Source: CAZLFQ01 sp964558975 (lineage in GTDB: Bacteria; Pseudomonadota; Alphaproteobacteria; Rickettsiales; Midichloriaceae). Taken from it: a stretch of 64,000 nt of DNA. The notes below the pieces were generated by a model, which was not told the DNA's origin, did not search any database, and worked only from the letters and a program-made list of their open reading frames with translations. The stretch covers positions 62,001 to 126,000 of the forward strand of contig CAZLFQ010000002.1 in NCBI GenBank assembly GCA_964558975.1, in the 5' to 3' direction. The number at the start of each line of letters is the position of its first letter. Within the stretch, counting starts at the first letter, position 1. Of the stretch, positions 51,786-60,600 are shown one piece after another. The translations under genes were made by a program, and so were the position numbers.

Positions 51786-53112
51786 TTTTAAAGTCTATTG
51801 CAACAGCAAGCTTTTGATACGAAGTTTCTAAATCATCCTGCTCTTTATAATCCTGACTTAAGAAAGCTTCAAGCTTTTGGTTATATCTAATCGATCTATC
51901 AACTTCTGGATCACTACCATTTTTGTATGCGCCAATGCGAATCATATCGGCCATATCAGCATATGTAGATATAAGCTTTTTCGCCTCTAAAATTAAAGAG
52001 TTTTCATAAGCACTATTACACATCGGCATTGTCCTTGAGATACTATGAAGCACATCTATAGCTGGGAATCTACCCCTTGCAGCAATAGCTCTATCAAGCA
52101 CTATATGGCCATCGATAATGGATCTTACGGAATCTGCCACTGGCTCATTGTTATCATCTCCTTCAACTAAAACTGATATAAGTCCAGTAATAGCACCTTG
52201 ATCTTTAGTTCCTGGACCAGCTCTTTCAAGAAGTTTAGGCAATTCAACAAACACACTTGGAGTATAACCCTTTGTTGTTGGTGGCTCACCAGCTGCCAAG
52301 CCTATCTCCCTCTGAGCTGTTGCGAAGCGAGTTACACTATCGATCATAGCTAAAACTTCTTTGTTTTGATCCCTAAAATATTCTGCAACTGTCATCATTA
52401 CATATGCAGCTTGTCTTCTAGCTAATGCAGACTCACTTGATGTTGAAACAACCACCACAGCATTTTTCAACCCTTCTTCACCCAAATAATCTTCTATAAA
52501 CTCTTGTACTTCTCTACCCCTCTCACCTATCAAACCAATAACTTTTATATCTGTATCTGCAAACTTAGTGAACATTGCAAGCATCATAGACTTGCCGACA
52601 CCCGATCCTGCAAAGATTCCCAGCCTCTGTCCCCGGCAACAAGTTGTAAACGCATTTACTGCCCTCACACCCATATTAATTTTACCTTTGACACGAGCTC
52701 TTTCATGAGCTGGCGGTGGGGCTGCTCTCAACAAGTATGGGTCTTTCCCTCTAGATAATTGGCCTTTCCCATCAATTGGCTCAGCAAAACAGTTTATTAT
52801 TCTACCTCTCCAATCTTCATTTGGATAAATAGCTTGTTCAACACTCTTCAGTTCAACTTCGCACCCAGAGCCAACACCAACCAGCTCATCAAAAGGCATC
52901 AAAAGCGTTAAATTTCCATGAAAACCAATAACTTCCGCTCTTACTATCCTATGATCTCTCGCTTTAATCTCACAAAAAGAACCTACGCTTGAAAACTGGG
53001 CAATTCCCGATACTTCAATCAATAATCCCTTAATTGCAGATACTTTGCCAATTACAGAAAAATTTGGTATGATACCGATCTTGTTACTTAAATTTTTTAG
53101 CGCTTGAGGCAT
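51772..53112 (-). CDS. fliI: flagellum-specific ATPase FliI
   Basis: 446-aa hexameric ATPase of the flagellar type III export apparatus, related to F1 beta. It has the N-terminal barrel (about residues 1-90), Walker A GIFAGSGVGKS (about 165-175), GERGREVQEF, the Walker B side strand VLAMIDSVTRFA and LLERAGPG. The choice of FliI over a virulence-type YscN rests on fliG, fliH and fliN being present elsewhere in the window. It is separated from them by 4.5 kb of housekeeping genes and instead is followed by ccmH. Confidence 0.93.
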   Translation of the reverse strand: MPQALKNLSNKIGIIPNFSVIGKVSAIKGLLIEVSGIAQFSSVGSFCEIKARDHRIVRAEVIGFHGNLTLLMPFDELVGVGSGCEVELKSVEQAIYPNEDWRGRIINCFAEPIDGKGQLSRGKDPYLLRAAPPPAHERARVKGKINMGVRAVNAFTTCCRGQRLGIFAGSGVGKSMMLAMFTKFADTDIKVIGLIGERGREVQEFIEDYLGEEGLKNAVVVVSTSSESALARRQAAYVMMTVAEYFRDQNKEVLAMIDSVTRFATAQREIGLAAGEPPTTKGYTPSVFVELPKLLERAGPGTKDQGAITGLISVLVEGDDNNEPVADSVRSIIDGHIVLDRAIAARGRFPAIDVLHSISRTMPMCNSAYENSLILEAKKLISTYADMADMIRIGAYKNGSDPEVDRSIRYNQKLEAFLSQDYKEQDDLETSYQKLAVAIDFKNEKN

Positions 53113-53159
53113 AAGGATTTTCGAAACGTTACATTAACACTATAACTTAAAAGCTCTCT

Positions 53160-54098
53160 ATGGCAAATCCGTTGAATAATATTAAAGTCAAAAGTGACGA
53201 CGAAGGAATTAGACTCGATCGATGGTTTAAAAGACATTACAAACATGTACCTTTCGGATTAGTTGCAAAAATGATCCGCAAAGGAATAATCAAGCTCAAC
53301 TCAAAAAAAGCTGATATTGCAAAAACTTTACAAGCTGGTGATGAAATCAGATTCCCCAATTTTGATATCGCAGCTGCACCAACACAGAGAAAAAGCAACC
53401 CAGAACTAGAGCGTATAATTATTGATTCAATCATATATAAAGATCAAAACATCATTGTTTTGAACAAGCCAGCAGGCCTAGCTGTACAAGGCGGCACTAA
53501 AATTGCATACAGTATTGATGACCTCTCAGAATGCCTAAGATTTGAAAGTAGTGAAAGACCAAAACTAGTTCACCGTATCGATAAAGATACTAGCGGCATA
53601 TTAGTTCTCGCTCGCAAGGCCAGCGTCGCAGCTAAACTTTCAGAAATGTTTAGAATAAAACAGATGAAGAAATTCTATTTAGCAATATTACAAGGCGTTC
53701 CTAAACCACATAAAGGCAAGATAGATTTCCCAATAATGAAAGAGGAAAAAGAAGGCTTTGAGAAAGTAAGAAGGAATAATGATAAAGGCCAAAAATCTCT
53801 TACTTTTTACCAAGTAATAGATTTTACAGCAAATAACTTTTCACTAGTACAATTCGAGCTGGTAACTGGACGAACCCATCAAATAAGAATACATACCTCA
53901 TTAATTGAATGTCCGATTCTAGGTGATGATAAATATGGAAGTCGGGATGTTACAGTTCCAAATCTCAGAGACGAGCTTCATTTACACTCATATAAAATGG
54001 AATTTGAATTTGAAGGCAAAATAATAAAATTAAAAGCAGAAATTCCAAAACCGTTCCGAGAAACCTTGAATACCTTAGGTTTAAGTGTTAGTAGTTAA
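53160..54098 (+). CDS. rluC: ribosomal large subunit pseudouridine synthase (RluC-type)
   Basis: 312-aa enzyme that isomerises uridines in 23S rRNA. It has an N-terminal S4 RNA-binding domain (about residues 14-80; RLDRWFKRH), then LNKPAGLAVQGG, the catalytic signature HRIDKDTSGILVLA with the nucleophilic Asp, and GRTHQIRIH. The pattern fits RluC (sites near 955/2504/2580 in E. coli) better than RluD, of which a separate copy lies at 59635-60600. It diverges from fliI by 47 bp and is followed by coaD. Confidence 0.9.
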   Translation: MANPLNNIKVKSDDEGIRLDRWFKRHYKHVPFGLVAKMIRKGIIKLNSKKADIAKTLQAGDEIRFPNFDIAAAPTQRKSNPELERIIIDSIIYKDQNIIVLNKPAGLAVQGGTKIAYSIDDLSECLRFESSERPKLVHRIDKDTSGILVLARKASVAAKLSEMFRIKQMKKFYLAILQGVPKPHKGKIDFPIMKEEKEGFEKVRRNNDKGQKSLTFYQVIDFTANNFSLVQFELVTGRTHQIRIHTSLIECPILGDDKYGSRDVTVPNLRDELHLHSYKMEFEFEGKIIKLKAEIPKPFRETLNTLGLSVSS

Positions 54099-54123
54099 GA
54101 TATTATAATTTTCTTTATGTTTT

Positions 54124-54624
54124 ATGAAAAAAATAATAGCTATTTACCCAGGTACGTTTGACCCTATAACTATCGGGCATCTTGATCTAATAAAAAGGGC
54201 TTCGGGCATTTTTAATAATATAATTATAGCTGTAGCTGAAGATAGCAATAAATCCCCTATCTTTTCCTTAAAGCAAAGAGTTGAGCTGGCAAAGAGCGAG
54301 ATAAAAACACATATTAAATCCGCTAGTAATATTGAGGTTAAATCTTTTAAGGGTTTGCTAATCCATTTCGCTGAAAAAGAAGGAGCAAAAGTTCTTATAA
54401 GAGGCATGCGGGCGGTATCAGATTTTGAATATGAGTTCCAAATGGCTTATATGAATTCTAAACTCGCTCCAGATCTACAAACCATATTTCTTCCAGCTTC
54501 TGAAAAAAGTCATTTTATTTCTTCGCGTTTTGTTAAAGAATTAGCTAGACTAAAAGGCGATCTTTCAGGATTTGTTTCTCCGAAAGTAGGAAGAAAACTT
54601 CAAGAATATTATAAAAATGCTTAG
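54124..54624 (+). CDS. coaD: phosphopantetheine adenylyltransferase
   Basis: Penultimate step of CoA synthesis. The 166-aa nucleotidyltransferase has AIYPGTFDPITIGHLDLI (about residues 6-23; the TxGH motif as TIGH), VLIRGMRAVSDFEYEFQMA (about 86-104) and SSRFVKELARL (about 131-141), all expected. It lies 25 bases after rluC and overlaps the SH3 gene by 8 bp. With coaX and acpS it shows that CoA is made from pantothenate here. Confidence 0.96.
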   Translation: MKKIIAIYPGTFDPITIGHLDLIKRASGIFNNIIIAVAEDSNKSPIFSLKQRVELAKSEIKTHIKSASNIEVKSFKGLLIHFAEKEGAKVLIRGMRAVSDFEYEFQMAYMNSKLAPDLQTIFLPASEKSHFISSRFVKELARLKGDLSGFVSPKVGRKLQEYYKNA

Positions 54625-55150
54625 ATATTTTTTATTACTACCTATACTTTTACTTCTTAGCTCTAATATAAAAGCTAGAGAAGTTGGTCAAGTTTCAGGC
54701 TTACCAGTACCACGTTTTGTTTCACTAAAATCTGGTGAAACAAATTTACGAAAAGGCCCTAATGCTAGGTACCCTATCGTATGGACATATACCAAAAAGG
54801 GATATCCAATGGAAATTGTTGCTGAATTTGAGAACTGGAGAAAGCTTAGAGATATTGACGGAGAAGAAGGTTGGGTTCATGTTAATTTGATAAATGGAAA
54901 TCGCCACTTCATAATTAATGGCAATTCATATTCTAATTCTGATTCTGAATATTCAGAAGTAAAAAGAGAACTAGTACTTTTCAGATACCCAGATGAGAAC
55001 TCGTTTCCAATGATGCGTGCGGAGTTAGGTGTAGTGGGCAGCATTAAAAGCTGCAACCCAGATTGGTGCAAAGTTCAGATTGAAGAAAATGTAGCTTGGC
55101 TGAAGAAAGAAAACATGTGGGGAGTATACCCAGAAGAAGTTATTGAATAA
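54617..55150 (+). CDS. exported bacterial SH3-domain protein
   Basis: 177-aa protein with a signal peptide (cleavage about residue 20, IKAR). A first SH3-like domain is at about 35-95 (SGETNLRKGPNARYPIVW, then W..L.DIDGEEGWVH) and a second, weaker one at about 105-170 (ending KVQIEENVAWLKKENMWGVYP). Such domains bind peptidoglycan or periplasmic partners. This two-SH3 layout is common next to small housekeeping genes in alphaproteobacteria. It is translationally coupled to coaD. The exact role is unknown. Confidence 0.85.
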   Translation: MLRYFLLLPILLLLSSNIKAREVGQVSGLPVPRFVSLKSGETNLRKGPNARYPIVWTYTKKGYPMEIVAEFENWRKLRDIDGEEGWVHVNLINGNRHFIINGNSYSNSDSEYSEVKRELVLFRYPDENSFPMMRAELGVVGSIKSCNPDWCKVQIEENVAWLKKENMWGVYPEEVIE

Positions 55151-55202
55151 AATTTCCCCCTACTTTATAAAGTATTAGTACATAATTTGAAAGGGGTGCT
55201 AA

Positions 55203-55619
55203 GTGAACATTGCAATTGCCTCAGACCATGCTGGTTTTAAATTAAAAGATTTTTTAATTTCTAATTTACGCGACGTAACAGACCTTGGAACTAATTCAGA
55301 ACAATCTGTGGACTATCCCGACTCAGCCCAAACTTTGGCTGATCACATAAAAGCGCATCCAACCACTATAGGCATTCTAATTTGCGGCAGTGGTATTGGT
55401 ATTACAATGGCAGCTAATAGATTTAGTCATATTCGTGCAGCATTATGTAGAGATGTTGAAGATGCAAAAATTTCCCGCCTCCATAACAATGCAAATGTTC
55501 TAGTGCTTGGCGGTAGAGTGACTGATCAAACTATTGCACTTGAAATGACTAAAGTGTTCCTTGAGACCAAATTTGAAGGTGGCCGTCACGAAAATAGAAT
55601 TAACAAAATGAGTAATTAA
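55203..55619 (+). CDS. rpiB: ribose-5-phosphate isomerase B
   Basis: Interconverts ribose 5-phosphate and ribulose 5-phosphate. The 138-aa sequence starts NIAIASDHAGFKLK and has TIGILICGSGIGITMAANR with the catalytic Cys, RAALCRDVEDAKISRLHNNANVL-type segment, and GGRHENRI near the end. The start is GTG with AAAGGGG seven bases before it. glyA follows after one base. It supplies ribose phosphate to the salvage enzymes apt and gpt. Confidence 0.95.
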   Translation: MNIAIASDHAGFKLKDFLISNLRDVTDLGTNSEQSVDYPDSAQTLADHIKAHPTTIGILICGSGIGITMAANRFSHIRAALCRDVEDAKISRLHNNANVLVLGGRVTDQTIALEMTKVFLETKFEGGRHENRINKMSN

Positions 55620-55620
55620 A

Positions 55621-56889
55621 ATGAAAGATTTTTTTAACACAAATTTAGCGACCAAAGACTCTGAAGTTTTTCAATCGATTGAAAAAGAAATGAATCGCCA
55701 ACAGCATAATATTGAACTCATCGCATCAGAGAACATAGTAAGTCGAGCAGTACTAGAAGCCCAAGGCTCAATACTAACTAACAAATATGCAGAAGGGTAT
55801 TCAGGAAGAAGATATTACGGTGGATGCGAATATGTAGATATTTCAGAAAATTTAGCAATTGAAAGAGCTAAAAAACTATTCGGTGTAGGTTTTGCAAACG
55901 TACAGCCGCACTCTGGCTCACAAGCCAACCAAGGTGTTTTCTTATCTCTACTTCAACCGAATGACACTATACTAGGTATGTCATTAGATTCTGGTGGGCA
56001 CTTAACACATGGCGCAAAAGTCAACCTCTCAGGAAAATGGTTCCATGCTGTTCACTATAACGTTAGTAAAGAAACTGGTTTAATTGATCTCGCTGAAGTT
56101 GAGGCTTTAGCACTTGAACATAAACCCAAACTGATAATTGCTGGCGGCTCAGCTTATCCAAGAATTATTGACTTTGCTGCATTCAGAAAAATTGCAGATA
56201 AAGTTGGAGCATATTTTATGGTTGATATGGCTCACTTTGCAGGACTTGTTGCTGGCGGACATTATCCCTCACCTGTTCCTCATGCACATATTATGACCAC
56301 AACTACTCATAAAACCTTAAGGGGTCCAAGAGGAGGGATGATTTTAACTAACGATGAAGACTTAGCTAAAAAAATCAACTCTGCAATTTTCCCCGGTCTA
56401 CAGGGAGGCCCTTTAATGCATGTAATTGCAGCTAAAGCCGTTGCGTTTGGTGAGGCACTACAACCAGAATTCAAAGAGTATACGCGCAGAATTATTGAAA
56501 ATTGCCAAGTCTTGTCTTCTGAATTGGTTAAAAGGGGCTTCACTATTTTCACAGGGGGTACTGATTCTCACCTGCTCGTTGCAGACTTAAGGCCAATCAA
56601 ATTAACGGGCAAAGCTGCTGAACAAAGCTTAGATAGAGCCGGATTAACCTGCAACAAAAACTCCATTCCCTTTGATACAGAAAAGCCAATGATAACAAGC
56701 GGAATTAGGCTTGGAACAGCTGCTGGAACAACTAGAGGTTTTGGCAAATCAGAATTTAAAATAATTGCCAATTTAATTGCAGATGTTTTAGACGGATTGA
56801 AACATAATCCTGAAAACAACCAAACAGTCGAGGCTTTGGCTAAAGCTAAAGTGCTTGAATTGTGCAATAAATTCCCTATATATCAGTAA
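55621..56889 (+). CDS. glyA: serine hydroxymethyltransferase
   Basis: PLP enzyme converting serine and tetrahydrofolate to glycine and methylene-THF, the main one-carbon source. It has 422 aa with IELIASENIVSRAV, the early GYSGRRYYGGCEYVD, SGSQANQGV, MVDMAHFAGLVAGG and the PLP lysine in TTTTHKTLRGPRGG. The C-terminal GTAAGTTRGF is present too. It is paired with rpiB one base upstream, an order seen in several alphaproteobacteria. Confidence 0.97.
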   Translation: MKDFFNTNLATKDSEVFQSIEKEMNRQQHNIELIASENIVSRAVLEAQGSILTNKYAEGYSGRRYYGGCEYVDISENLAIERAKKLFGVGFANVQPHSGSQANQGVFLSLLQPNDTILGMSLDSGGHLTHGAKVNLSGKWFHAVHYNVSKETGLIDLAEVEALALEHKPKLIIAGGSAYPRIIDFAAFRKIADKVGAYFMVDMAHFAGLVAGGHYPSPVPHAHIMTTTTHKTLRGPRGGMILTNDEDLAKKINSAIFPGLQGGPLMHVIAAKAVAFGEALQPEFKEYTRRIIENCQVLSSELVKRGFTIFTGGTDSHLLVADLRPIKLTGKAAEQSLDRAGLTCNKNSIPFDTEKPMITSGIRLGTAAGTTRGFGKSEFKIIANLIADVLDGLKHNPENNQTVEALAKAKVLELCNKFPIYQ

Positions 56890-56890
56890 G

Positions 56891-56957
56891 TTGACATAAT
56901 CACACTTAAGGGATATAACCTTTAAAGTTTGTATTTTGAGCGTATTTATGTTAAAAT
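56891..56957 (+). promoter_or_regulatory. two tandem sigma-70 promoters before the 164-aa orphan
   Basis: P1 is TTGACA (56891-56896), a 17-base spacer and TATAAC (56914-56919). P2 is TTGTAT (56929-56934), a 17-base spacer and TAAAAT (56952-56957). P2 would give a leader of about 15 bases that starts just before AGGAGG (56967-56972), with the ATG at 56979. P1 begins two bases after the glyA stop. Confidence 0.65.
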
Positions 56958-56978
56958 AACATCGCTAGGAGGACTGTT

Positions 56979-57473
56979 ATGTCAAATGCTATTTCATCAG
57001 GTGTATCTAAGAATTTGCCCAGCGATATTGGGCAAATGGTTGAACGCATCATCATGCTGTCTGGTGGCACTGAGAGCGCAAGCAACCTAGCTAAACTTAC
57101 CCCAGAGCAACTGATCACCATTCTTAGCAAACTCGAGCAAGAAGAAAGAGCAAAGCAAGAAGAGCTTTTTGAAAGCAATGACCAAAACAAGGAACAAGAT
57201 TCTGTATCTTTGGCTCATCTTTGGAAACTTGTACAAAAACTTAGAGTCTCAAATAAGAAGCCAAAATTTGGCAGTATGGATGACAAAGCTAGAGAGTTTC
57301 AGTTGATTGAAACAGCACGCAAGATGGAGCAAACAAGCATATCTGCTAATCGCAAAACCAACCCTACAATCAATCTGGAAACTTTATTTAGCAGCAATAA
57401 ACACATGACCAACGCTGTTATCACAGCTAATCAAAACGTACCTAGCGCTGGTAGAGGAAGCTCTGTAAAGTAA
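56979..57473 (+). CDS. orphan 164-aa protein, apparently highly expressed
   Basis: Not recognised. It is a soluble, polar protein with no signal peptide. A helical region at about residues 40-68 (ITILSKLEQEERAKQEELFES) may form a coiled coil, SLAHLWKLVQKLRVSNKK follows, and the C-terminal 50 residues are Asn-, Ser- and Thr-rich and probably disordered. It has an exact AGGAGG seven bases before the ATG and two tandem promoters, rare in this window, so it is likely made in quantity. It lies 103 bp before fliG on the same strand; a flagellar link is possible but only by position. Confidence 0.75.
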   Translation: MSNAISSGVSKNLPSDIGQMVERIIMLSGGTESASNLAKLTPEQLITILSKLEQEERAKQEELFESNDQNKEQDSVSLAHLWKLVQKLRVSNKKPKFGSMDDKAREFQLIETARKMEQTSISANRKTNPTINLETLFSSNKHMTNAVITANQNVPSAGRGSSVK

Positions 57474-57576
57474 AAACAGAGTTTTATTCATTCCACTTAC
57501 ACCAATTTAAAAACTATAAATTGATATCTCAGACTAATTATGTAACATGTAATTAGTAATCGATTAATTTGACGAA

Positions 57577-58572
57577 ATGAAAGTAAGCGGCGTAGAGAAA
57601 GCAGCAATGTTTATGATGGCAATCAATCAAGATGTCGCCGTGAAAATTTTTCAGCTACTTGAAGATGATGAAATTAAAGAAATTTCCCAATCAATGTCAG
57701 GTCTCGGCAATATCGCAGCTGATACCATAGAAAAAATAATTCTAGAATATAGCAATGAAGTTAACGCTTCTGTATCGTTTGTTGGGAACGTGCAAAATAC
57801 AGAGCGATTCCTACGTAAAATTCTAGGTAAAGATAAAGTTGATGTAATATTAGAAGATATACGTGGCCCAGCAGGTCGCAATATTTGGGACAAACTTGCA
57901 AATGTTAATGAAGAAATGTTGGCAAATTATCTGAAAAACGAATATCCGCAAACTGCTGCTCTTATCTTAAGCAAATTACCACCAGCACATGCAGCTAAAG
58001 TACTTGGTTCGTTTTCAAATGAATTCTCTTTTGAGATCATCAAGAGAATGCTTGCGATGGATTCCGTCAAAAAAGAAGTTTTAGAAAAGATTGAAAAAAC
58101 ACTACGTACAGAATTCATCAGCACTTTAACTAAAACCCAAAAATATGACAACAACCAAGTCATGGCTGAAATATTCAATAATTTTGATAGAACAACTGAA
58201 TCAAAATTTATGGAAATGCTTGAAAAACACAGTGTTGAAGCAGCTGAAAAAATTAAGAGCTTGATGTTCACATTTGATGATATCAAAAAAATCGATACGG
58301 TTGGTATACAGGCTATTCTTAAAGCCATCGATAAATCTCGACTCGCTCTTGCATTAAAAGGAACTACAGAAGAAGTTAGGAAGAAATTCATTGAGAATAT
58401 GTCGCAAAGAGCTTCCAAAATCTTACTTGAGGAAATCGAAGGCATGGGCCCAGTACGACTTAAAGATGTTGACGAGGCGCAAGCTGAGATCATTACTGTT
58501 GCAAAAGATCTAATCAACAAAGGTGAAATTGAACTTTCCGATGGTACGGATGGAGACCAATTAATATATTAG
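57577..58572 (+). CDS. fliG: flagellar motor switch protein FliG
   Basis: 331-aa C-ring protein that couples the MS ring to the stators. It opens VSGVEKAAMFMMAINQDVAVKIF and has the middle-domain EYPQTAALILSKLPPAHAAKVLGS (the family EHPQT) at about residues 118-140. The C-terminal domain has the charged face ILLEEIEGMGPVRLKDVDEAQ that meets the stator (usually DMEA.GPV...DV..AQ). All three domains are complete, so the motor is probably intact. fliH and fliN follow. fliF, normally just upstream, is not in the window. Confidence 0.95.
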   Translation: MKVSGVEKAAMFMMAINQDVAVKIFQLLEDDEIKEISQSMSGLGNIAADTIEKIILEYSNEVNASVSFVGNVQNTERFLRKILGKDKVDVILEDIRGPAGRNIWDKLANVNEEMLANYLKNEYPQTAALILSKLPPAHAAKVLGSFSNEFSFEIIKRMLAMDSVKKEVLEKIEKTLRTEFISTLTKTQKYDNNQVMAEIFNNFDRTTESKFMEMLEKHSVEAAEKIKSLMFTFDDIKKIDTVGIQAILKAIDKSRLALALKGTTEEVRKKFIENMSQRASKILLEEIEGMGPVRLKDVDEAQAEIITVAKDLINKGEIELSDGTDGDQLIY

Positions 58573-58577
58573 GTGTT

Positions 58578-59294
58578 ATGTCTGAAGCAAAAGTTATTAG
58601 ATTCCCACTCAAAGATGTTAATACATCTACCAGAGTTGCTTCAGAAAAGGAAATTGTTGATAGCAACACAATAAATGCATTACCTGAAATCAAGCCACAA
58701 GAAAAAACTTTTATAACTATTGCAACCGAAGAACTAGAATTGATAAAAAAGGAATCTTATGAATCAGGGCATAAAGATGGCTTACATACCGCATCCCTAG
58801 CTGCGGAGCAGGCCCAAGATGAATTAACAGCTAGACTTGCTAATTTAACAAGCAAGATCGAAGACATAGATAAAATTCATCTAGATAGCCTAAAAGAATT
58901 GAGCAGAGAAGCTGCGAAGCTCTCCATACAAGTTGCAAAAAAACTTATGGGAGAAGTATCCAATATTCAAGAACATAGACTATTTACTTTTTTCGATGAT
59001 GTATTTGATAAAATCAAAAACGAATCAAGTATTGTGATTTCATTAGAAACCGAATTAGCTAAATCCGTTTCTGAAAAACTCAAAGAGTTACTCAAAATAC
59101 GAAATATTAAGTCAGCTGTGACAATCATTACTAACGATCAATTAGCTACTGGAGAATGTCATATTGACTGGAATAATGGCAAAGCCATCCTAAACCCCGA
59201 AGAAATATTAAATACTTTAGAACAAGAGATTAAAAATAAAACTTCTGCAAGCGTTACTGGTTTGGAAAATCAAACCTTGCAAAACATATCATAA
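58578..59294 (+). CDS. fliH: FliH-like flagellar assembly protein
   Basis: 238-aa protein, soluble, with a variable N-terminus (VIRFPLKDV), a central helical part (about residues 50-150, including ESYESGHKDGLHTASLAAEQAQDELT) and a C-terminal domain (VAIS-like IVISLETELAKSVSEKL, then GECHIDWNNGKAILNPEEIL). This matches the FliH/SctL plan, in which the tail binds FliI and the N-terminus the C-ring. The family is poorly conserved, so the call depends on position: fliG ends 6 bases upstream and fliN follows 39 bases downstream. AGGTG precedes the ATG. Confidence 0.82.
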   Translation: MSEAKVIRFPLKDVNTSTRVASEKEIVDSNTINALPEIKPQEKTFITIATEELELIKKESYESGHKDGLHTASLAAEQAQDELTARLANLTSKIEDIDKIHLDSLKELSREAAKLSIQVAKKLMGEVSNIQEHRLFTFFDDVFDKIKNESSIVISLETELAKSVSEKLKELLKIRNIKSAVTIITNDQLATGECHIDWNNGKAILNPEEILNTLEQEIKNKTSASVTGLENQTLQNIS

Positions 59295-59333
59295 TCTGGT
59301 GATATATAAGCAACTATTACACTTTGAGGTTCT

Positions 59334-59609
59334 ATGTCTGAAACTGAGCAAAACAATGGAAATAATGAAGCTGATATACAAGCTGTTTACGATGTGCCAT
59401 TGCAGGTTTCTGCAGTTCTAGGTAGGGCCGCAATGAAAGTTCACCAACTTGTAAAACTATCTCGTGGCTCTGTTGTTGAGCTAGATAGAAAAGTCGGAGA
59501 AGCAGTAGACGTGTTCATAAATGATCGTCTTGTTGCCAAGGGGGAGATTGTACTTGTCGACAACAAAATAGGTATCACCATAACAGAACTTATAAAAAAA
59601 GAAGTTTAG
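59334..59609 (+). CDS. fliN: flagellar motor switch protein FliN
   Basis: 91-aa protein of the lower C-ring. It shows the SpoA domain: YDVPLQVSAVLGRAAM (about residues 20-35), the family's KLSRGSVVELDRKVGEAVDVFIN (usually L..GSV..L....GE.VD.....) and IVLVDNKIGITITELI at the end. It is shorter than FliN with an N-terminal extension but complete for the core domain. GAGG lies before the ATG. It is the third gene of fliG-fliH-fliN. Confidence 0.93.
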   Translation: MSETEQNNGNNEADIQAVYDVPLQVSAVLGRAAMKVHQLVKLSRGSVVELDRKVGEAVDVFINDRLVAKGEIVLVDNKIGITITELIKKEV

Positions 59610-59634
59610 TCTGTTGTCTTACGCATTCTGAATT

Positions 59635-60600
59635 TTAATTATGAGATATAACTTCAAGTAACTTTAGCATATCTCTAGGTAAATCACTTTCAAACTGCAA
59701 ATACTCTTCTGTCCTAGGGTGCACAAAACCTATTTGCTTTGAATGCAAAGCTTGCCTTGGAAAATTCTTAATAAATGTCATTTCATCTTCTGAAAAAGCT
59801 GCCAAGTTATGATTCTTAGATTTTCCATAAGTTTGGTCACCTATAATTGGCACTTTTTTGTGATCCAAATGAACCCTAATTTGATGAGTACGACCAGTAT
59901 CAAGCTTACATTCAACTTCACTAATTGAATTTTTAAACACTCTTAATACTTGGTAGTGAGTAATTGCCATTTTCTCACCATGATGCTTAACTGTCATTTT
60001 TTTACGATCTACTTTACTTCTTCCATATGAAGTCTTAATAGTTCCAAATGCTGGCATCAAAGTTCCAAGAATGAAAGCTACATAAATTCTTGTCACTTCA
60101 CGATTAGCTATTGCTTGAGTGAGCTTAAAATGAGCAAATTCAGACTTTGCTATCAGCATCAATCCAGAAGTATCTTTGTCAAGTCTATGAACTATCCCAG
60201 GACGTTGTGAGTCCCCAGCTAGCTTTCCTTTTGTATGAAACATCAGAGCATTGACCAAGGTGTCCTGATGATTACCTGCCCCTGGATGAACCGTTAAACC
60301 TGCGGGTTTATTTATTACCATAAGATCTTCATCCTCGAAAACTATCTCAAATGGGATTTCCTTGGCAACTATAACACCTTCTGATTCACTTGGTTTCAAA
60401 GTGATTAAAATACTATCTCCAGCTTTGACTTGATATGAACGATCTGTTACTATTTTTTCATTAATTGTGACAAGGTTGTCTTTTATCAATTTTTGTATTC
60501 TAGAACGAGATATATCTCTGACATGGCTTGCTATAATTTTATCGAGCCTCTCGCCCGATTCTTCAACTTTAACTTCTAATTTTTCAATGTTTGGTATCAT
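59635..60600 (-). CDS. rluD: ribosomal large subunit pseudouridine synthase (RluD-type)
   Basis: 321-aa enzyme modifying helix 69 of 23S rRNA in its family. It has an N-terminal S4 domain (SGERLDKIIASHVRDISRSRIQ near 14-35), VINKPAGLTVHPGAGN, the catalytic HRLDKDTSGLMLIAK with the nucleophilic Asp, and TGRTHQIRVH. VHPGAGN and the overall length fit RluD rather than RluC. Its start codon abuts that of the divergent 101-aa gene with no base between, so its promoter must lie within that gene. It is convergent with fliN, 25 bp apart, with no terminator seen. Confidence 0.92.
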   Translation of the reverse strand: MIPNIEKLEVKVEESGERLDKIIASHVRDISRSRIQKLIKDNLVTINEKIVTDRSYQVKAGDSILITLKPSESEGVIVAKEIPFEIVFEDEDLMVINKPAGLTVHPGAGNHQDTLVNALMFHTKGKLAGDSQRPGIVHRLDKDTSGLMLIAKSEFAHFKLTQAIANREVTRIYVAFILGTLMPAFGTIKTSYGRSKVDRKKMTVKHHGEKMAITHYQVLRVFKNSISEVECKLDTGRTHQIRVHLDHKKVPIIGDQTYGKSKNHNLAAFSEDEMTFIKNFPRQALHSKQIGFVHPRTEEYLQFESDLPRDMLKLLEVISHN

